This document shows positions 42,863-51,387 of a stretch of DNA of 64,000 nt, in pieces. This stretch comes from Pricia mediterranea (GTDB taxonomy: Bacteria > Bacteroidota > Bacteroidia > Flavobacteriales > Flavobacteriaceae), in assembly GCF_032248455.1 (NCBI RefSeq), contig NZ_JAVTTP010000001.1:1-64000 (forward strand), given 5' to 3'. Under the pieces are notes generated by a model. It had not been told where the DNA came from. It saw only the letters and a program-made list of their open reading frames with translations, and searched no databases. Position 1 is the first letter of the stretch, and every line of letters starts with the position of its first letter. Both the position numbers and the translations under genes were made by a program.

Positions 42863-45082
42863 ATGGCAAAACTACCTACTTCAGTAGATAAAATTATAAA
42901 GGAACATGGGCCCCATGCGGCCTACCCCCCTAAATCAGGATTTGAAGGCTCGCATGAGCCGGATAAACTGGTTAAAACCCACTGTTGTTACTGCGGGATG
43001 CAATGCGGTATCAAACTAAAGGTAAAGAACGAAAAGATTGCCGGCTTTGAACCTTGGATGGAATTCCCCTTTAACGAGGGACGTCTATGTCCCAAAGGAG
43101 TGCAGCGGTACATGCAGAACAACCATCCCGACAGAATAATGGGGCCCATTCAACGCGTCGAAGGAAAGGGTTTCGACCCCATCAGCTGGGAGAAGGCGAT
43201 GAGCAAGACCGTAAGCGAGATACAACGCATCCAAAAACAGTATGGCAATGATGCTTTTGCCATGCTCTCGGGGGTATCACTTACCAACGAGAAAAGTTAT
43301 ATGATCGGCAAGTTTGCCAGGGTTGCCTTGAAAACGGCCAATCTTGACTATAACGGACGACTTTGCATGGTAAGTGCCGGCGGAGGAAATAAAAAGGCAT
43401 TCGGACTGGACAGAAGCTCCAACAGCTGGGCGGACCTGAAACATGCCAAGGTGATTTTGGTGGCAGGGGCCAATATCAGCGAAACCTTTCCGACCCTTAC
43501 CCACTACATATGGCAGGCCCGTGATAACGGTGCGAAGCTGATCGTGGTCGATCCCCGCGAGATTCCGTTCGCACGAACGGCAGACCTGCATTTACCGGTA
43601 CGGCCCGGTGGGGACTCGGCCCTATTTGGAGCCATGTTAAAAATAATGGTGGATAACGACTGGCTCGATCACGATTTTATCGAGAACCACACCTCCGGCT
43701 TTGAAGAAACCATCGAGGCCGTAAAGGACTACGACCTTGAATGGGCCGAAAAAGAATCCGGGGTCCCCAAAGATTTGATCTACAAAGCGGCCAAACTCTG
43801 GGGCGAGGCCAATACAAGCTTTCTAATGCACGCCCGCGGTATTGAACACCACACCAAAGGGGTAGAAAATGTACTGAGCTGCATCAACTTGGTGCTGGCC
43901 ACAGGCCGAATAGGAAAACCCTATTGCGGATACGGGACCATCACAGGCCAGGGTAACGGTCAGGGCGGAAGGGAACACGGACATAAATGTGACCAGCTTC
44001 CCGGAAACAGGGATATAACCAATCCTGAACACAGAAAGTACATCTCCGAAGTATGGGGAATAGATGAAAAGGATATGCCCGGGAAAGGGCTTACCGCCTA
44101 TGAACAGATCGAAGCCATCCACAGGGGTGAAATAAAGGGAATGATCTCAATCTGTTTTAATCCGTTGGTATCCCTCCCCAACAACAACTACGTACGGGAG
44201 GCACTTGAAAAACTTGAGTTTTATATCAACATTGATACCTTTCTCAGTGAAACGGCCCGGCACGCGGATATCGTTATGGCCGGCTCCCTGCACGAAGAAG
44301 AAGAAGGTACGGTCACCACCGCGGAAGGTCGCGTGGTCAAGATCAATGAAGCCGTACCGCCCCCGGGGAACTGTAGGCGCGATGGTGAGATTTTAATGGA
44401 ACTGGCCGATCGGTTGGGTGCCGGAAACAAATTCAGTTATCCTACCAGTGAGGATATTTTTAACGAGCTTCGGGTAGCCTCAAAGGGAGGAACTGCCGAT
44501 TATTATGGCATCACCTATAAAAAAGTAGTGGACAATATGGGGGTTTTCTGGCCCTGTCCGTCCGAAGACCATCCGGGAACTCCCAGGCTTTGGGAAGATC
44601 GTAAGTTCGCCACCCCGGACGGAAAGGCACATTTCAATCCCGTAAAATATCGACCCGCTTCCGAAGTCACCGATAAGGAATTCCCCGTGGTTCTCACCAC
44701 AGGACGCGTAGTTTCCCAATACCTGAGTGGCACGTCGACCCGTCGAATTGGAAAACTCATAGACCAGTATCCCGAGCCCTTGATGGAAATCCATCCCAAG
44801 ATGGCAACGCTATATGGTATAGAAGATCGTGATTTGGTAAAAGTAAAGACAAGAAGGGGGGAAGCTGAATTTCCTGCGCATGTGGTAGAGACCATTCGGG
44901 AAGATACCGTTTTTATTCCCTATCATTGGGGAGGCAAATTCTCCGCCAACCAGCTTACCATAGGCAATCTCGACCCTGTGTCAAAGATTCCGGAATTTAA
45001 GGTATGCGCCTGTAAACTGATTCCGACCGGAAAAAAGGGAAGTGAAACAAGAACCGAAACAGCCTATCAAAGCTGGCTGTAG
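42863..45082 (+). CDS. Molybdopterin oxidoreductase, NapA/NasA-like
   Basis: A 739-residue catalytic subunit of the DMSO-reductase family. An N-terminal [4Fe-4S] site is C-x2-C-x3-C in CCYCGMQC (41-48) plus Cys76 in RLCPKG. A cysteine at 168 in DYNGRLCMVSAG is the expected molybdenum ligand, as in NapA and NasA. Cofactor domains follow (GGNKKAFGL, DPREIPFARTADLHLPVRPG, TGQGNGQGGREHGHKCDQLPG), with the C-terminal domain near FPVVLTTGRVVSQYLSGTSTRR. No Tat signal, so the enzyme faces the cytoplasm. Nitrate, selenate, thiosulfate or another oxyanion are all possible; no NarK or nitrite reductase gene is present. Confidence 0.88.
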   Translation: MAKLPTSVDKIIKEHGPHAAYPPKSGFEGSHEPDKLVKTHCCYCGMQCGIKLKVKNEKIAGFEPWMEFPFNEGRLCPKGVQRYMQNNHPDRIMGPIQRVEGKGFDPISWEKAMSKTVSEIQRIQKQYGNDAFAMLSGVSLTNEKSYMIGKFARVALKTANLDYNGRLCMVSAGGGNKKAFGLDRSSNSWADLKHAKVILVAGANISETFPTLTHYIWQARDNGAKLIVVDPREIPFARTADLHLPVRPGGDSALFGAMLKIMVDNDWLDHDFIENHTSGFEETIEAVKDYDLEWAEKESGVPKDLIYKAAKLWGEANTSFLMHARGIEHHTKGVENVLSCINLVLATGRIGKPYCGYGTITGQGNGQGGREHGHKCDQLPGNRDITNPEHRKYISEVWGIDEKDMPGKGLTAYEQIEAIHRGEIKGMISICFNPLVSLPNNNYVREALEKLEFYINIDTFLSETARHADIVMAGSLHEEEEGTVTTAEGRVVKINEAVPPPGNCRRDGEILMELADRLGAGNKFSYPTSEDIFNELRVASKGGTADYYGITYKKVVDNMGVFWPCPSEDHPGTPRLWEDRKFATPDGKAHFNPVKYRPASEVTDKEFPVVLTTGRVVSQYLSGTSTRRIGKLIDQYPEPLMEIHPKMATLYGIEDRDLVKVKTRRGEAEFPAHVVETIREDTVFIPYHWGGKFSANQLTIGNLDPVSKIPEFKVCACKLIPTGKKGSETRTETAYQSWL

Positions 45083-45129
45083 CGGAGCGTAGGAACTAAT
45101 ATTAATCTAAAGCTAAAAAACCATCAATT

Positions 45130-45699
45130 ATGCCGGAAACGAATTATGATCAGGAAATGGCTTTTTTTGTAGACATGCAACGTTGTATCGGCTGTCATGC
45201 CTGTGAAATGGCGTGTGCCGAATGTGAGACCAACGGCCAGGAAAGCATGATCCACGTGCATTATGTGGACCGGGCCAAAAGTCCCCAGACCACGGTACAG
45301 GTGTGCATGCATTGTGAAGATCCCACCTGCGCCAATGTGTGTCCCGCGGATGCCATCCACCAAGATGAATTCGGGGTCGTACATTCCGCGAATACTTCCA
45401 GATGCATTGGCTGCTCCAACTGTGTGTTGGCCTGTCCCTTTGGCGTACCCAAAAAAGAGGAAAAAGCCGAGTTGATGATGAAGTGCAACATGTGCTATGA
45501 CCGAACCAGCGCGGGACTGAAACCTATGTGCGCCACTGTTTGCCCCAGCCAGGCCCTCTACTATGGCACCCGGGAAGAAATAGAAAGAATGCGACCGGAC
45601 TCCGTACCTGTAAATTCGTTCAAATTCGGAGCGCAGGAGGTCAATACCAAGGTTAACATTATGATGCCAAAAGGCACCCACCAGTTAGTCGTCGAGTAA
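45130..45699 (+). CDS. 4Fe-4S ferredoxin-type electron transfer subunit (NrfC/DmsB-like)
   Basis: A 189-residue protein with four cysteine clusters: [11 protein letters not shown] (19-29), [24 protein letters not shown] and CNMCYDR with CATVC. This is the DmsB/NrfC/PsrB layout that carries electrons between a membrane subunit and a molybdoenzyme. No signal peptide, in keeping with a cytoplasmic partner. It starts 48 bases after the catalytic subunit and 12 bases before the Rieske gene, clearly one operon. Confidence 0.92.
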   Translation: MPETNYDQEMAFFVDMQRCIGCHACEMACAECETNGQESMIHVHYVDRAKSPQTTVQVCMHCEDPTCANVCPADAIHQDEFGVVHSANTSRCIGCSNCVLACPFGVPKKEEKAELMMKCNMCYDRTSAGLKPMCATVCPSQALYYGTREEIERMRPDSVPVNSFKFGAQEVNTKVNIMMPKGTHQLVVE

Positions 45700-45710
45700 A
45701 AGGTATAGCA

Positions 45711-46229
45711 ATGGAACAAAAAAATCCTGAAAAAATACCTAACTGGAAGAGCGATTTTCCAATTAGCACAGAAAAGGCTACCCATATTAGCCGCAGGGAA
45801 TTTGCAAAATTTCTTGGTCTGCTCTCGGGAGTTTTGGCCTTGAGCAACGGCGCAATCGTTATCAAGGCGCTTGCATTTCCTTCAAAGCCATTGGAAGGCG
45901 ACCACTTCGTTTGCAATGAGGATGAAGTTCCGGTTGGTAAAATGATTCAATTTGAAATTCAGGGAGACATGGTGATACCCTATATTCTCATTCATCTTCA
46001 GGAAAACGAATGGCGCGCGTTCGAACAAAAGTGCACCCATCTGGCGTGTGCCGTCCGTTATCGGGAAGAGGAACAAAAAATCGAATGTCCCTGTCACAAC
46101 GGTTGGTTCAGTGCCGATACGGGAGAGGTGCTTCAAGGGCCTCCACCCCGGCCCCTACCCCAACTTGAGGTAGTCCGAAAAGAAGGAAAAGTATATGTCC
46201 GGCAGGCAGAAGAGCCCTATGCCACCTAA
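45711..46229 (+). CDS. Rieske [2Fe-2S] protein with twin-arginine N-terminus
   Basis: A 172-residue protein. A twin-arginine motif (SRREFAKFLG, Arg28-Arg29) precedes a hydrophobic stretch (LLSGVLALSNGAIVIKAL), so it is likely Tat-exported or held as a membrane anchor facing the periplasm. The Rieske site is CTHLAC...CPCHNGWFS, with two cysteines and two histidines. It probably transfers electrons to or from quinol. A Rieske subunit with a NapA-like enzyme and a four-cluster ferredoxin is unusual. Confidence 0.92.
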   Translation: MEQKNPEKIPNWKSDFPISTEKATHISRREFAKFLGLLSGVLALSNGAIVIKALAFPSKPLEGDHFVCNEDEVPVGKMIQFEIQGDMVIPYILIHLQENEWRAFEQKCTHLACAVRYREEEQKIECPCHNGWFSADTGEVLQGPPPRPLPQLEVVRKEGKVYVRQAEEPYAT

Positions 46230-46242
46230 AAAAAATAATGAT

Positions 46243-46497
46243 ATGAGTGATTTTAGAGCTTCACAAAACAAGGCACATCCCAATAAAACCAGTACCATTA
46301 TGACGGGAATAATCTTGTTGCTTATTCTATTTGTAAGCATGCAGATCTGGTTTCTATTTGGTGCATTGAACAACGCCTTGGAAGAAAATCTATATTTTGC
46401 CCTGACTACTTTTATCGGTTCCCTGTTGTTGGCATTGGCCTCTTTTTGGTTGTTGCGCTACTTACCCGACCCCATTAGAACAGTATGGAAAAAGTAA
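46243..46497 (+). CDS. Small two-helix membrane protein (DUF6755-like)
   Basis: An 84-residue protein with a polar start (MSDFRASQNKAHPNKTST) and two helices (ILLLILFVSMQIWFLFGAL and FIGSLLLALASFWLLRYL). It resembles short proteins that accompany Rieske genes in this lineage. It probably stabilises or anchors the complex. ATG at 46243 chosen over earlier in-frame ATGs that overlap the Rieske stop. It is the last gene of the operon. Confidence 0.7.
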   Translation: MSDFRASQNKAHPNKTSTIMTGIILLLILFVSMQIWFLFGALNNALEENLYFALTTFIGSLLLALASFWLLRYLPDPIRTVWKK

Positions 46498-46655
46498 GCC
46501 TGGAAACGACTAGCATCCATCCTGGCCTTTTCCGGAAGTTCTCCAAAATTCACGAGCCGCAACGGTTAATTTTACCGACGGGGTTTTGAGAAAGTTACCC
46601 TCCATTACCTAAAAAAATCAATCCTTACCGCTTTTAACAAAAGATATTCAAACCC

Positions 46656-48209
46656 ATGAAAAAAAATATTCTTCTACTTAGCCTCACCTTTCTTATCACC
46701 ATCAATCTTTTTGCCCAATCCAAGCCCCTTCCCCGCATTGCCATTGCAGGCCTGGGCATTGAATCGAGCACCTTCTCCCCTGCCCAATCCACCGAGGAGG
46801 CCTTTCATGCCAATACGGGTGAAGACATATTTTCAAGATATCCTTTTATGACGGAAGGTTCGAGTGAACGGCAGCGGGCGCAATGGGTACCGACCTTGGT
46901 GGGGAAATCCCTGCCGGGCGGTATCGTTACCCGGGAGGCCTATGAATCGCTAACGGGCAAGATCTTGAAGATGTTAAAGGAGAACGGACCGTATGACGGA
47001 CTCTTCTTTGATATCCACGGAGCGATGAGCGTAGTGGGACTCGATGATCCGGAGGGGGACCTCATCGAGCGCATCCGGGAGGTCATCGGAACTGATCCCT
47101 TGATTTCGACTTCGATGGACCTGCACGGCAATGTTTCCGAGCGCCTGGCCAAACACTCCGACCTGATCACCGCATATCGCATGGCGCCTCACGAAGACGC
47201 TATCGAATCAAAACAACGGGCCGTAAACAACCTGTTGGACCGGCTCGAAAACGGAAAGGGAAAGCCAAAATACAAGGCCTATGTGCCCGTGCCGATTCTA
47301 CTGCCCGGTGAAATGACGAGTACGCGTATCGAACCGGGCAAAAGTCTGTACGCCAAAGTTCCTACGGTAGCCGATCAAGAAGGTGTTATCGACGCCGCCA
47401 TTTGGATCGGGTATGCCTGGGCCGACGAACCACGCAATCATGCGGTAGTCATGGTCACAGGAGACGACAAGGTAAAAGTGACAAGCGGAGCCGAAAAACT
47501 GGCACAACATTTTTGGGACGTACGTAACGAATTTGAATTTGTGGCTCCGGTAGCATCCCTAAAGGAAAGCTTGGACAAGGCCATCGCCAGCGATAAAAAA
47601 CCATTTATGATCAGTGATCTGGGCGATAACCCCACTGCGGGGGGTGCCGGGGATGTCACATGGACCCTGGAAAAGATTCTCGCCCGTCCGGAATTTAAAT
47701 CCGAAGACGGTCCCTCGTTGATCTATGCCTCCCTTCCCGGACCGGAGCTGATCGAAGAAGCCCTGAAAGTTGGGGTCGGCGGAACGGTCAACGCTCCGGT
47801 AGGTGCCAGTGTCGATGATCGATATGCCCCACCTATCCAATTATCCGGCAAAGTCGAAGCCATCAAAAAAGGTGATAGGGATGCAGTGACCGAAGTGGTG
47901 GTGAAAGTCGGAAGCGTGCACGTCATCGTGACCAAAAAAAGAAAGCCCTACCATCAAAAAAGCGATTTTACGGATTTGGGACTCCATCCCGAGCAGACGG
48001 ATATTATCGTGGTCAAAATTGGTTATCTCGTACCCGAGCTTTACGATATGCGTGGGGACTGGTTAATGGCCCTGACTCCAGGGGGTGTGGATCAAGATTT
48101 GGAACGATTGGGTTACAAGCGCATTAAAAGGCCGATGTTTCCGTTGGACAAGGACATGGAACAACCCGATTTGAATGCCCAACTGATTCCGGCATCGGAC
48201 GAACTTTAA
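46656..48209 (+). CDS. M81-family metallopeptidase, MlrC-like, exported
   Basis: A 517-residue protein with a signal peptide (ILLLSLTFLITINLFAQ). The MlrC fold is marked by RIAIAGLGIESSTFSP at about 28-43, IHGAMSVVG, a DLHGNV metal motif near 151-156, and SDLGDNPTAGGAGD near 325. MlrC family enzymes act in the last step of microcystin breakdown and more generally on D-amino-acid or beta-linked peptides. Here the export signal and a single-gene setting do not point to microcystin; peptidoglycan fragments are an alternative. It overlaps the convergent receiver gene by 4 bases. Confidence 0.88.
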   Translation: MKKNILLLSLTFLITINLFAQSKPLPRIAIAGLGIESSTFSPAQSTEEAFHANTGEDIFSRYPFMTEGSSERQRAQWVPTLVGKSLPGGIVTREAYESLTGKILKMLKENGPYDGLFFDIHGAMSVVGLDDPEGDLIERIREVIGTDPLISTSMDLHGNVSERLAKHSDLITAYRMAPHEDAIESKQRAVNNLLDRLENGKGKPKYKAYVPVPILLPGEMTSTRIEPGKSLYAKVPTVADQEGVIDAAIWIGYAWADEPRNHAVVMVTGDDKVKVTSGAEKLAQHFWDVRNEFEFVAPVASLKESLDKAIASDKKPFMISDLGDNPTAGGAGDVTWTLEKILARPEFKSEDGPSLIYASLPGPELIEEALKVGVGGTVNAPVGASVDDRYAPPIQLSGKVEAIKKGDRDAVTEVVVKVGSVHVIVTKKRKPYHQKSDFTDLGLHPEQTDIIVVKIGYLVPELYDMRGDWLMALTPGGVDQDLERLGYKRIKRPMFPLDKDMEQPDLNAQLIPASDEL

Positions 48210-48607
48210 GAACGGGGATCCAAGGGTATCAACATTTTTTCCATGTTGAGTTTTGAAAGTGGTTTATCGAAATGTCCGTGAATGGCCCCGTGATCCTTGG
48301 CCCGCTTACGGTCTTTGGAATTGGAAAAGGCAGAGAGTACGTAAATTTCCGGCTTCTTTCGGGTTTCCGGCACCTTGTCGATCTCTTCCAGAAATCGCCA
48401 TCCGCACATTTCCGGCATAACCAAATCCAAAAGAATGATATCGGGCAAGTTTTGTTCCGTGCGTTGCTTTTCAAGATACACGTTCAACGCAATTTCTGCA
48501 TTGTCAAAATCCAAAACTTTGGCATTGACATTGGCTTGGTCTATTCGGTACCGAGTGGCGTAAAGGGAAACCAAATCGTCATCGATGATCCATATTTCTA
48601 AAGGCAT
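48206..48607 (-). CDS. Stand-alone response-regulator receiver protein
   Basis: A 133-residue CheY-like domain without an output domain. The acid pocket is IDDD (8-11), the phosphorylation site Asp61 in LLDLVMP, the switch serine in VLSAFSNS and the lysine in HFDKPLS. It probably relays a phosphate signal in a phosphorelay or binds a partner directly. No histidine kinase lies beside it. The stop overlaps the MlrC gene's stop by 4 bases. Confidence 0.9.
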   Translation of the reverse strand: MPLEIWIIDDDLVSLYATRYRIDQANVNAKVLDFDNAEIALNVYLEKQRTEQNLPDIILLDLVMPEMCGWRFLEEIDKVPETRKKPEIYVLSAFSNSKDRKRAKDHGAIHGHFDKPLSKLNMEKMLIPLDPRS

Positions 48608-48656
48608 ATTGGTCTGTTGGTCGTGTGGTTGGTTAAAAATTACTGCAAGTCATCTA

Positions 48657-49454
48657 TTAAAATCTATTGTCTCCATCCAAAATATCCCCTAATCCTCCTA
48701 AAATACTGCCTTCACCTTTGTCTTTTCCTCCTTTGGGCAAGGCCGCCAGCACCCGTCCCGCCAAACGGCTAAAAGGGAGGGATTGGATATATACCGTTCC
48801 AGGCCCTCGTAAGGTGGCAAAAAATAGCCCCTCGCCTCCGAATATCGTATTTTTAATTCCGCCCACGAATTCGATATCGTAATCGACCGTATGGGTGAAA
48901 CCTACGATACAGCCGGTATCTACTTTTAGGACCTCTCCCGCCACCAACTGTTTTTTGGCCAAGGTGCCGCCGGCATGTACGAATGCCAGACCGTCACCTT
49001 CCAGTTTCTGCATGATAAAGCCTTCGCCACCGAACAGTCCCCTGCCCAAGCGTTTCGAGAATTCGATTCCGATGGACACCCCTTGGGCAGCGCACAGAAA
49101 AGCATCTTTTTGGCAGATGAACTTCCCTTGTATTTCCGAGAGATCGATCGTCAGGATCTTTCCCGGATAGGGCGAAGCAAAACTGATCTGTTTCTTTCCC
49201 TGCCCTGCATTGAGAAAGGCGGTCATAAAAAGGCTTTCCCCGGTCAACACCCGCTTTCCCGCGGAAAAAATCTTGCCCAGAATGCCCTTTTCCTGATTGG
49301 AACCGTCCCCAAAAATAGTATCCATCTGAATGCCGGAATCCATCATCATAAAGCTTCCCGCCTCGGCCACTACCGCCTCATTGGGGTCGAGCTCGATTTC
49401 GACATATTGCATCTCTTCGCCGAATATCTGGTAATCAATTTCGTGTGAATTCAT
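48657..49454 (-). CDS. AIM24/TIGR00266 family protein
   Basis: A 265-residue protein of the AIM24 fold, a double-sheet beta structure. Hallmarks: [20 protein letters not shown] near 20-40, [20 protein letters not shown] near 150, and a glycine/lysine-rich end. No signal peptide or helix. Bacterial members have no established role; mitochondrial relatives help organise membranes. It is 50 bases from the receiver gene and on the same strand, so they may share a transcript. Confidence 0.88.
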   Translation of the reverse strand: MNSHEIDYQIFGEEMQYVEIELDPNEAVVAEAGSFMMMDSGIQMDTIFGDGSNQEKGILGKIFSAGKRVLTGESLFMTAFLNAGQGKKQISFASPYPGKILTIDLSEIQGKFICQKDAFLCAAQGVSIGIEFSKRLGRGLFGGEGFIMQKLEGDGLAFVHAGGTLAKKQLVAGEVLKVDTGCIVGFTHTVDYDIEFVGGIKNTIFGGEGLFFATLRGPGTVYIQSLPFSRLAGRVLAALPKGGKDKGEGSILGGLGDILDGDNRF

Positions 49455-49593
49455 TTATATAAAGTTAAAGGTTCGTAGGCTTAGGCACGTAAAAGTGGGC
49501 TAGGTTGATAATCATAACAAAGGTTAATAATCATTTTAAGTCAGGTCGAAGTGAAAATTTTACACATCAACTCCTGAACTTATAAACTCAAAA

Positions 49594-50049
49594 CTATTTT
49601 CTAATACGGACCGTCCATTCAAAATTAAAGGTGGAGACTACGGTTCCTTCCTCGTCAACGCCGGTGGACCTCATCCAAAAGGTCTGTCCCTCTCCTGTGG
49701 CTACGGTCTTATTTAACGCAGCTTGAATCAAATCCCCATCATTGCAGGTAAAGGTAATCTTCCCCCTGGCCTTCTTTGAAAAATTGGCGTTGTTATTTTG
49801 TACCAGCATCGAAATCCTCTTGCCGTTATCACGAATTCTATTGATGACCAGTGCCCCGGTGCTCAACTCGGCGGCCATGCCCTGAACCGCCCAGAACATG
49901 GAATTAAAAGGGTTTTGGTTCCGCCAACCGTACTTCACGGTAACCGTACATATTTGTTCGGAAATGGACCTTACCCGTACGCCGGTCCACCAAGCGGCCG
50001 GCAATTTAAAAAAAGTGAACCGGTTGAATTGTCCAGCGGAAAGTCCCAT
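49594..50049 (-). CDS. DUF4442 hotdog-fold protein
   Basis: A 151-residue protein of DUF4442, a thioesterase-like hotdog family. The block NPFNSMFWAVQGMAAELSTG near 44-63 carries the family's signature. It might hydrolyse or bind acyl-CoA. The start at 50049 agrees with family length; an upstream ATG would add 16 residues. Confidence 0.8.
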   Translation of the reverse strand: MGLSAGQFNRFTFFKLPAAWWTGVRVRSISEQICTVTVKYGWRNQNPFNSMFWAVQGMAAELSTGALVINRIRDNGKRISMLVQNNNANFSKKARGKITFTCNDGDLIQAALNKTVATGEGQTFWMRSTGVDEEGTVVSTFNFEWTVRIRK

Positions 50050-50130
50050 TCTATATTCGTTTTCCCTCAAAAATATTGAAAAATAGCGAACCTTCATATG
50101 TTAAAGTTTTATTAATTTATAGTACTTTGT

Positions 50131-50163
50131 TTTGCATAGTACCTTCTTTTAGCCATATATTTG
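50131..50163 (+). promoter_or_regulatory. Bacteroidota promoter, TTTG-N21-TATATTTG
   Basis: Both elements are present: -33 TTTG (50131-50134) and -7 TATATTTG (50156-50163), 21 bases apart, 20 bases before the ATG at 50183. The clearest full promoter seen in the window. Confidence 0.75.
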
Positions 50164-50182
50164 CATTAGAAACTATTAGCCA

Positions 50183-50665
50183 ATGGAGACTACCTTGACA
50201 AAGCACGAGCGAAATTTAGCGACGGCCATTCATGCCTCTACCTTTTCGAAGTTCTTTATCCCCTTCGGAAATTTTATCGTTCCCCTCGTTTTATGGATGG
50301 CCAATAAGAAGGACTACGAGTTCGTGGACCACAATGGAAAACAGGCCCTGAACTTTCAGATCAGCCTGCTCCTCTACTCCATCGTATTCGGCTTTATCAG
50401 CATCCCGTTTTTTTTAGGGTTCTTTCCCGATATTCTGGAGATAGGATTTTTCGGTTTCGAACGCCTGAGCGATTACAACAACTTGAACATCCACTTTGAC
50501 AGCGATAACTTTAATTTCGGTCCTTGGATGCTTCCCTTGGGAATTGCCGGCTTGGTGCATGTCGCACTTTTTGTCATCAACATCGTCTATACCATTTTAG
50601 CCACCCTCCGCACGAACGAGGGACAGCTGTTCAAGTATCCGATTACGATCAAATTCATTAAATAA
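50183..50665 (+). CDS. DUF4870 membrane protein
   Basis: A 160-residue protein with three hydrophobic helices. The family motif FVDHNGKQALNFQISLLLYS near 47-66 is present. DUF4870 proteins are small inner-membrane proteins without known role, often near secretion or envelope-stress genes; here the PadR-PspC operon starts about 300 bases later on the same strand. Confidence 0.88.
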   Translation: METTLTKHERNLATAIHASTFSKFFIPFGNFIVPLVLWMANKKDYEFVDHNGKQALNFQISLLLYSIVFGFISIPFFLGFFPDILEIGFFGFERLSDYNNLNIHFDSDNFNFGPWMLPLGIAGLVHVALFVINIVYTILATLRTNEGQLFKYPITIKFIK

Positions 50666-50967
50666 CGAGTGAGGGAGGTAGGCAGTGGCAGTAGGCAGTA
50701 AATAAATTCAATAATTAATAATTAATAATTAATAATCAGTAATCATTACCACCCGGGTCTTAATCACACCCGTAACATTAAAAAGGAGTTTATTCATCGA
50801 TTTGTGCCGAGCGCACAATATCGGACATCAGAAAACAAACACCGAACCTATCCCGACCAAGGGCCGGAAGGTTCGGTACAGGCAGTCAACCTATGCAGGT
50901 ACACAAGGCAATTCAAAAACCGCGTTCCCCCGATCAAGCGGAACTGCATAAAAAGCAAAAGGAAATT
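50666..50967. other. Intergenic region with heptanucleotide repeats
   Basis: AATAATT occurs three times in tandem and once more as AATAATC (50710-50737). Just upstream, GTAGGCAGTGGCA is followed by a second partial copy (50678-50700). No gene. Confidence 0.65.
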
Positions 50968-51297
50968 ATGAACGTAGAAAATACTAAGGCACAAATGCGA
51001 AAAGGGGTGCTGGAATACTGCATCCTGTCCATCCTCAATGGAAAGGACAAGTATGCTTCCGAAATTCTGGAGACCCTAAAAGACGCCAAGATGCTCGTGG
51101 TCGAGGGTACCATTTATCCTCTCCTGACCCGTTTGAAGAACGCGGGCCTACTCAGTTATCGCTGGGAGGAATCCACTTCCGGGCCGCCCCGTAAATACTA
51201 TGCCCTGACGGAAACCGGCATTTTATTCCTAAAAGAACTGGATACGACCTGGGATGAATTGAGAACGGCAACCAATTTGGTGACCCAAAACAAATAA
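50968..51297 (+). CDS. PadR-family transcriptional regulator
   Basis: A 109-residue winged-helix regulator. MRKGVLEYCILSILN, VEGTIYPLLTRLKNAGLLSY and STSGPPRKYYALTETG are the family hallmarks; the C-terminal dimer helix is short, as in the small PadR subtype. ATG at 50968 follows an AAGGA sequence. It lies 90 bases before the PspC gene on the same strand and probably controls this envelope-stress operon. Confidence 0.9.
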   Translation: MNVENTKAQMRKGVLEYCILSILNGKDKYASEILETLKDAKMLVVEGTIYPLLTRLKNAGLLSYRWEESTSGPPRKYYALTETGILFLKELDTTWDELRTATNLVTQNK

Positions 51298-51387
51298 CCT
51301 GAAAAACAAAAACCTATCAACTAATATATCTTAGCTTTCTACCGAAGCCATCCATCCTCGGACGACAGCAAGTAAAATCATCAAAAA

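Noticed and set aside
42863-45082. Assimilatory nitrate reductase as a firm call
   Set aside because: The catalytic motifs fit, but the Rieske and four-cluster ferredoxin subunits, and the lack of nitrite reductase or nitrate transporter genes, do not. Kept as a possibility only.
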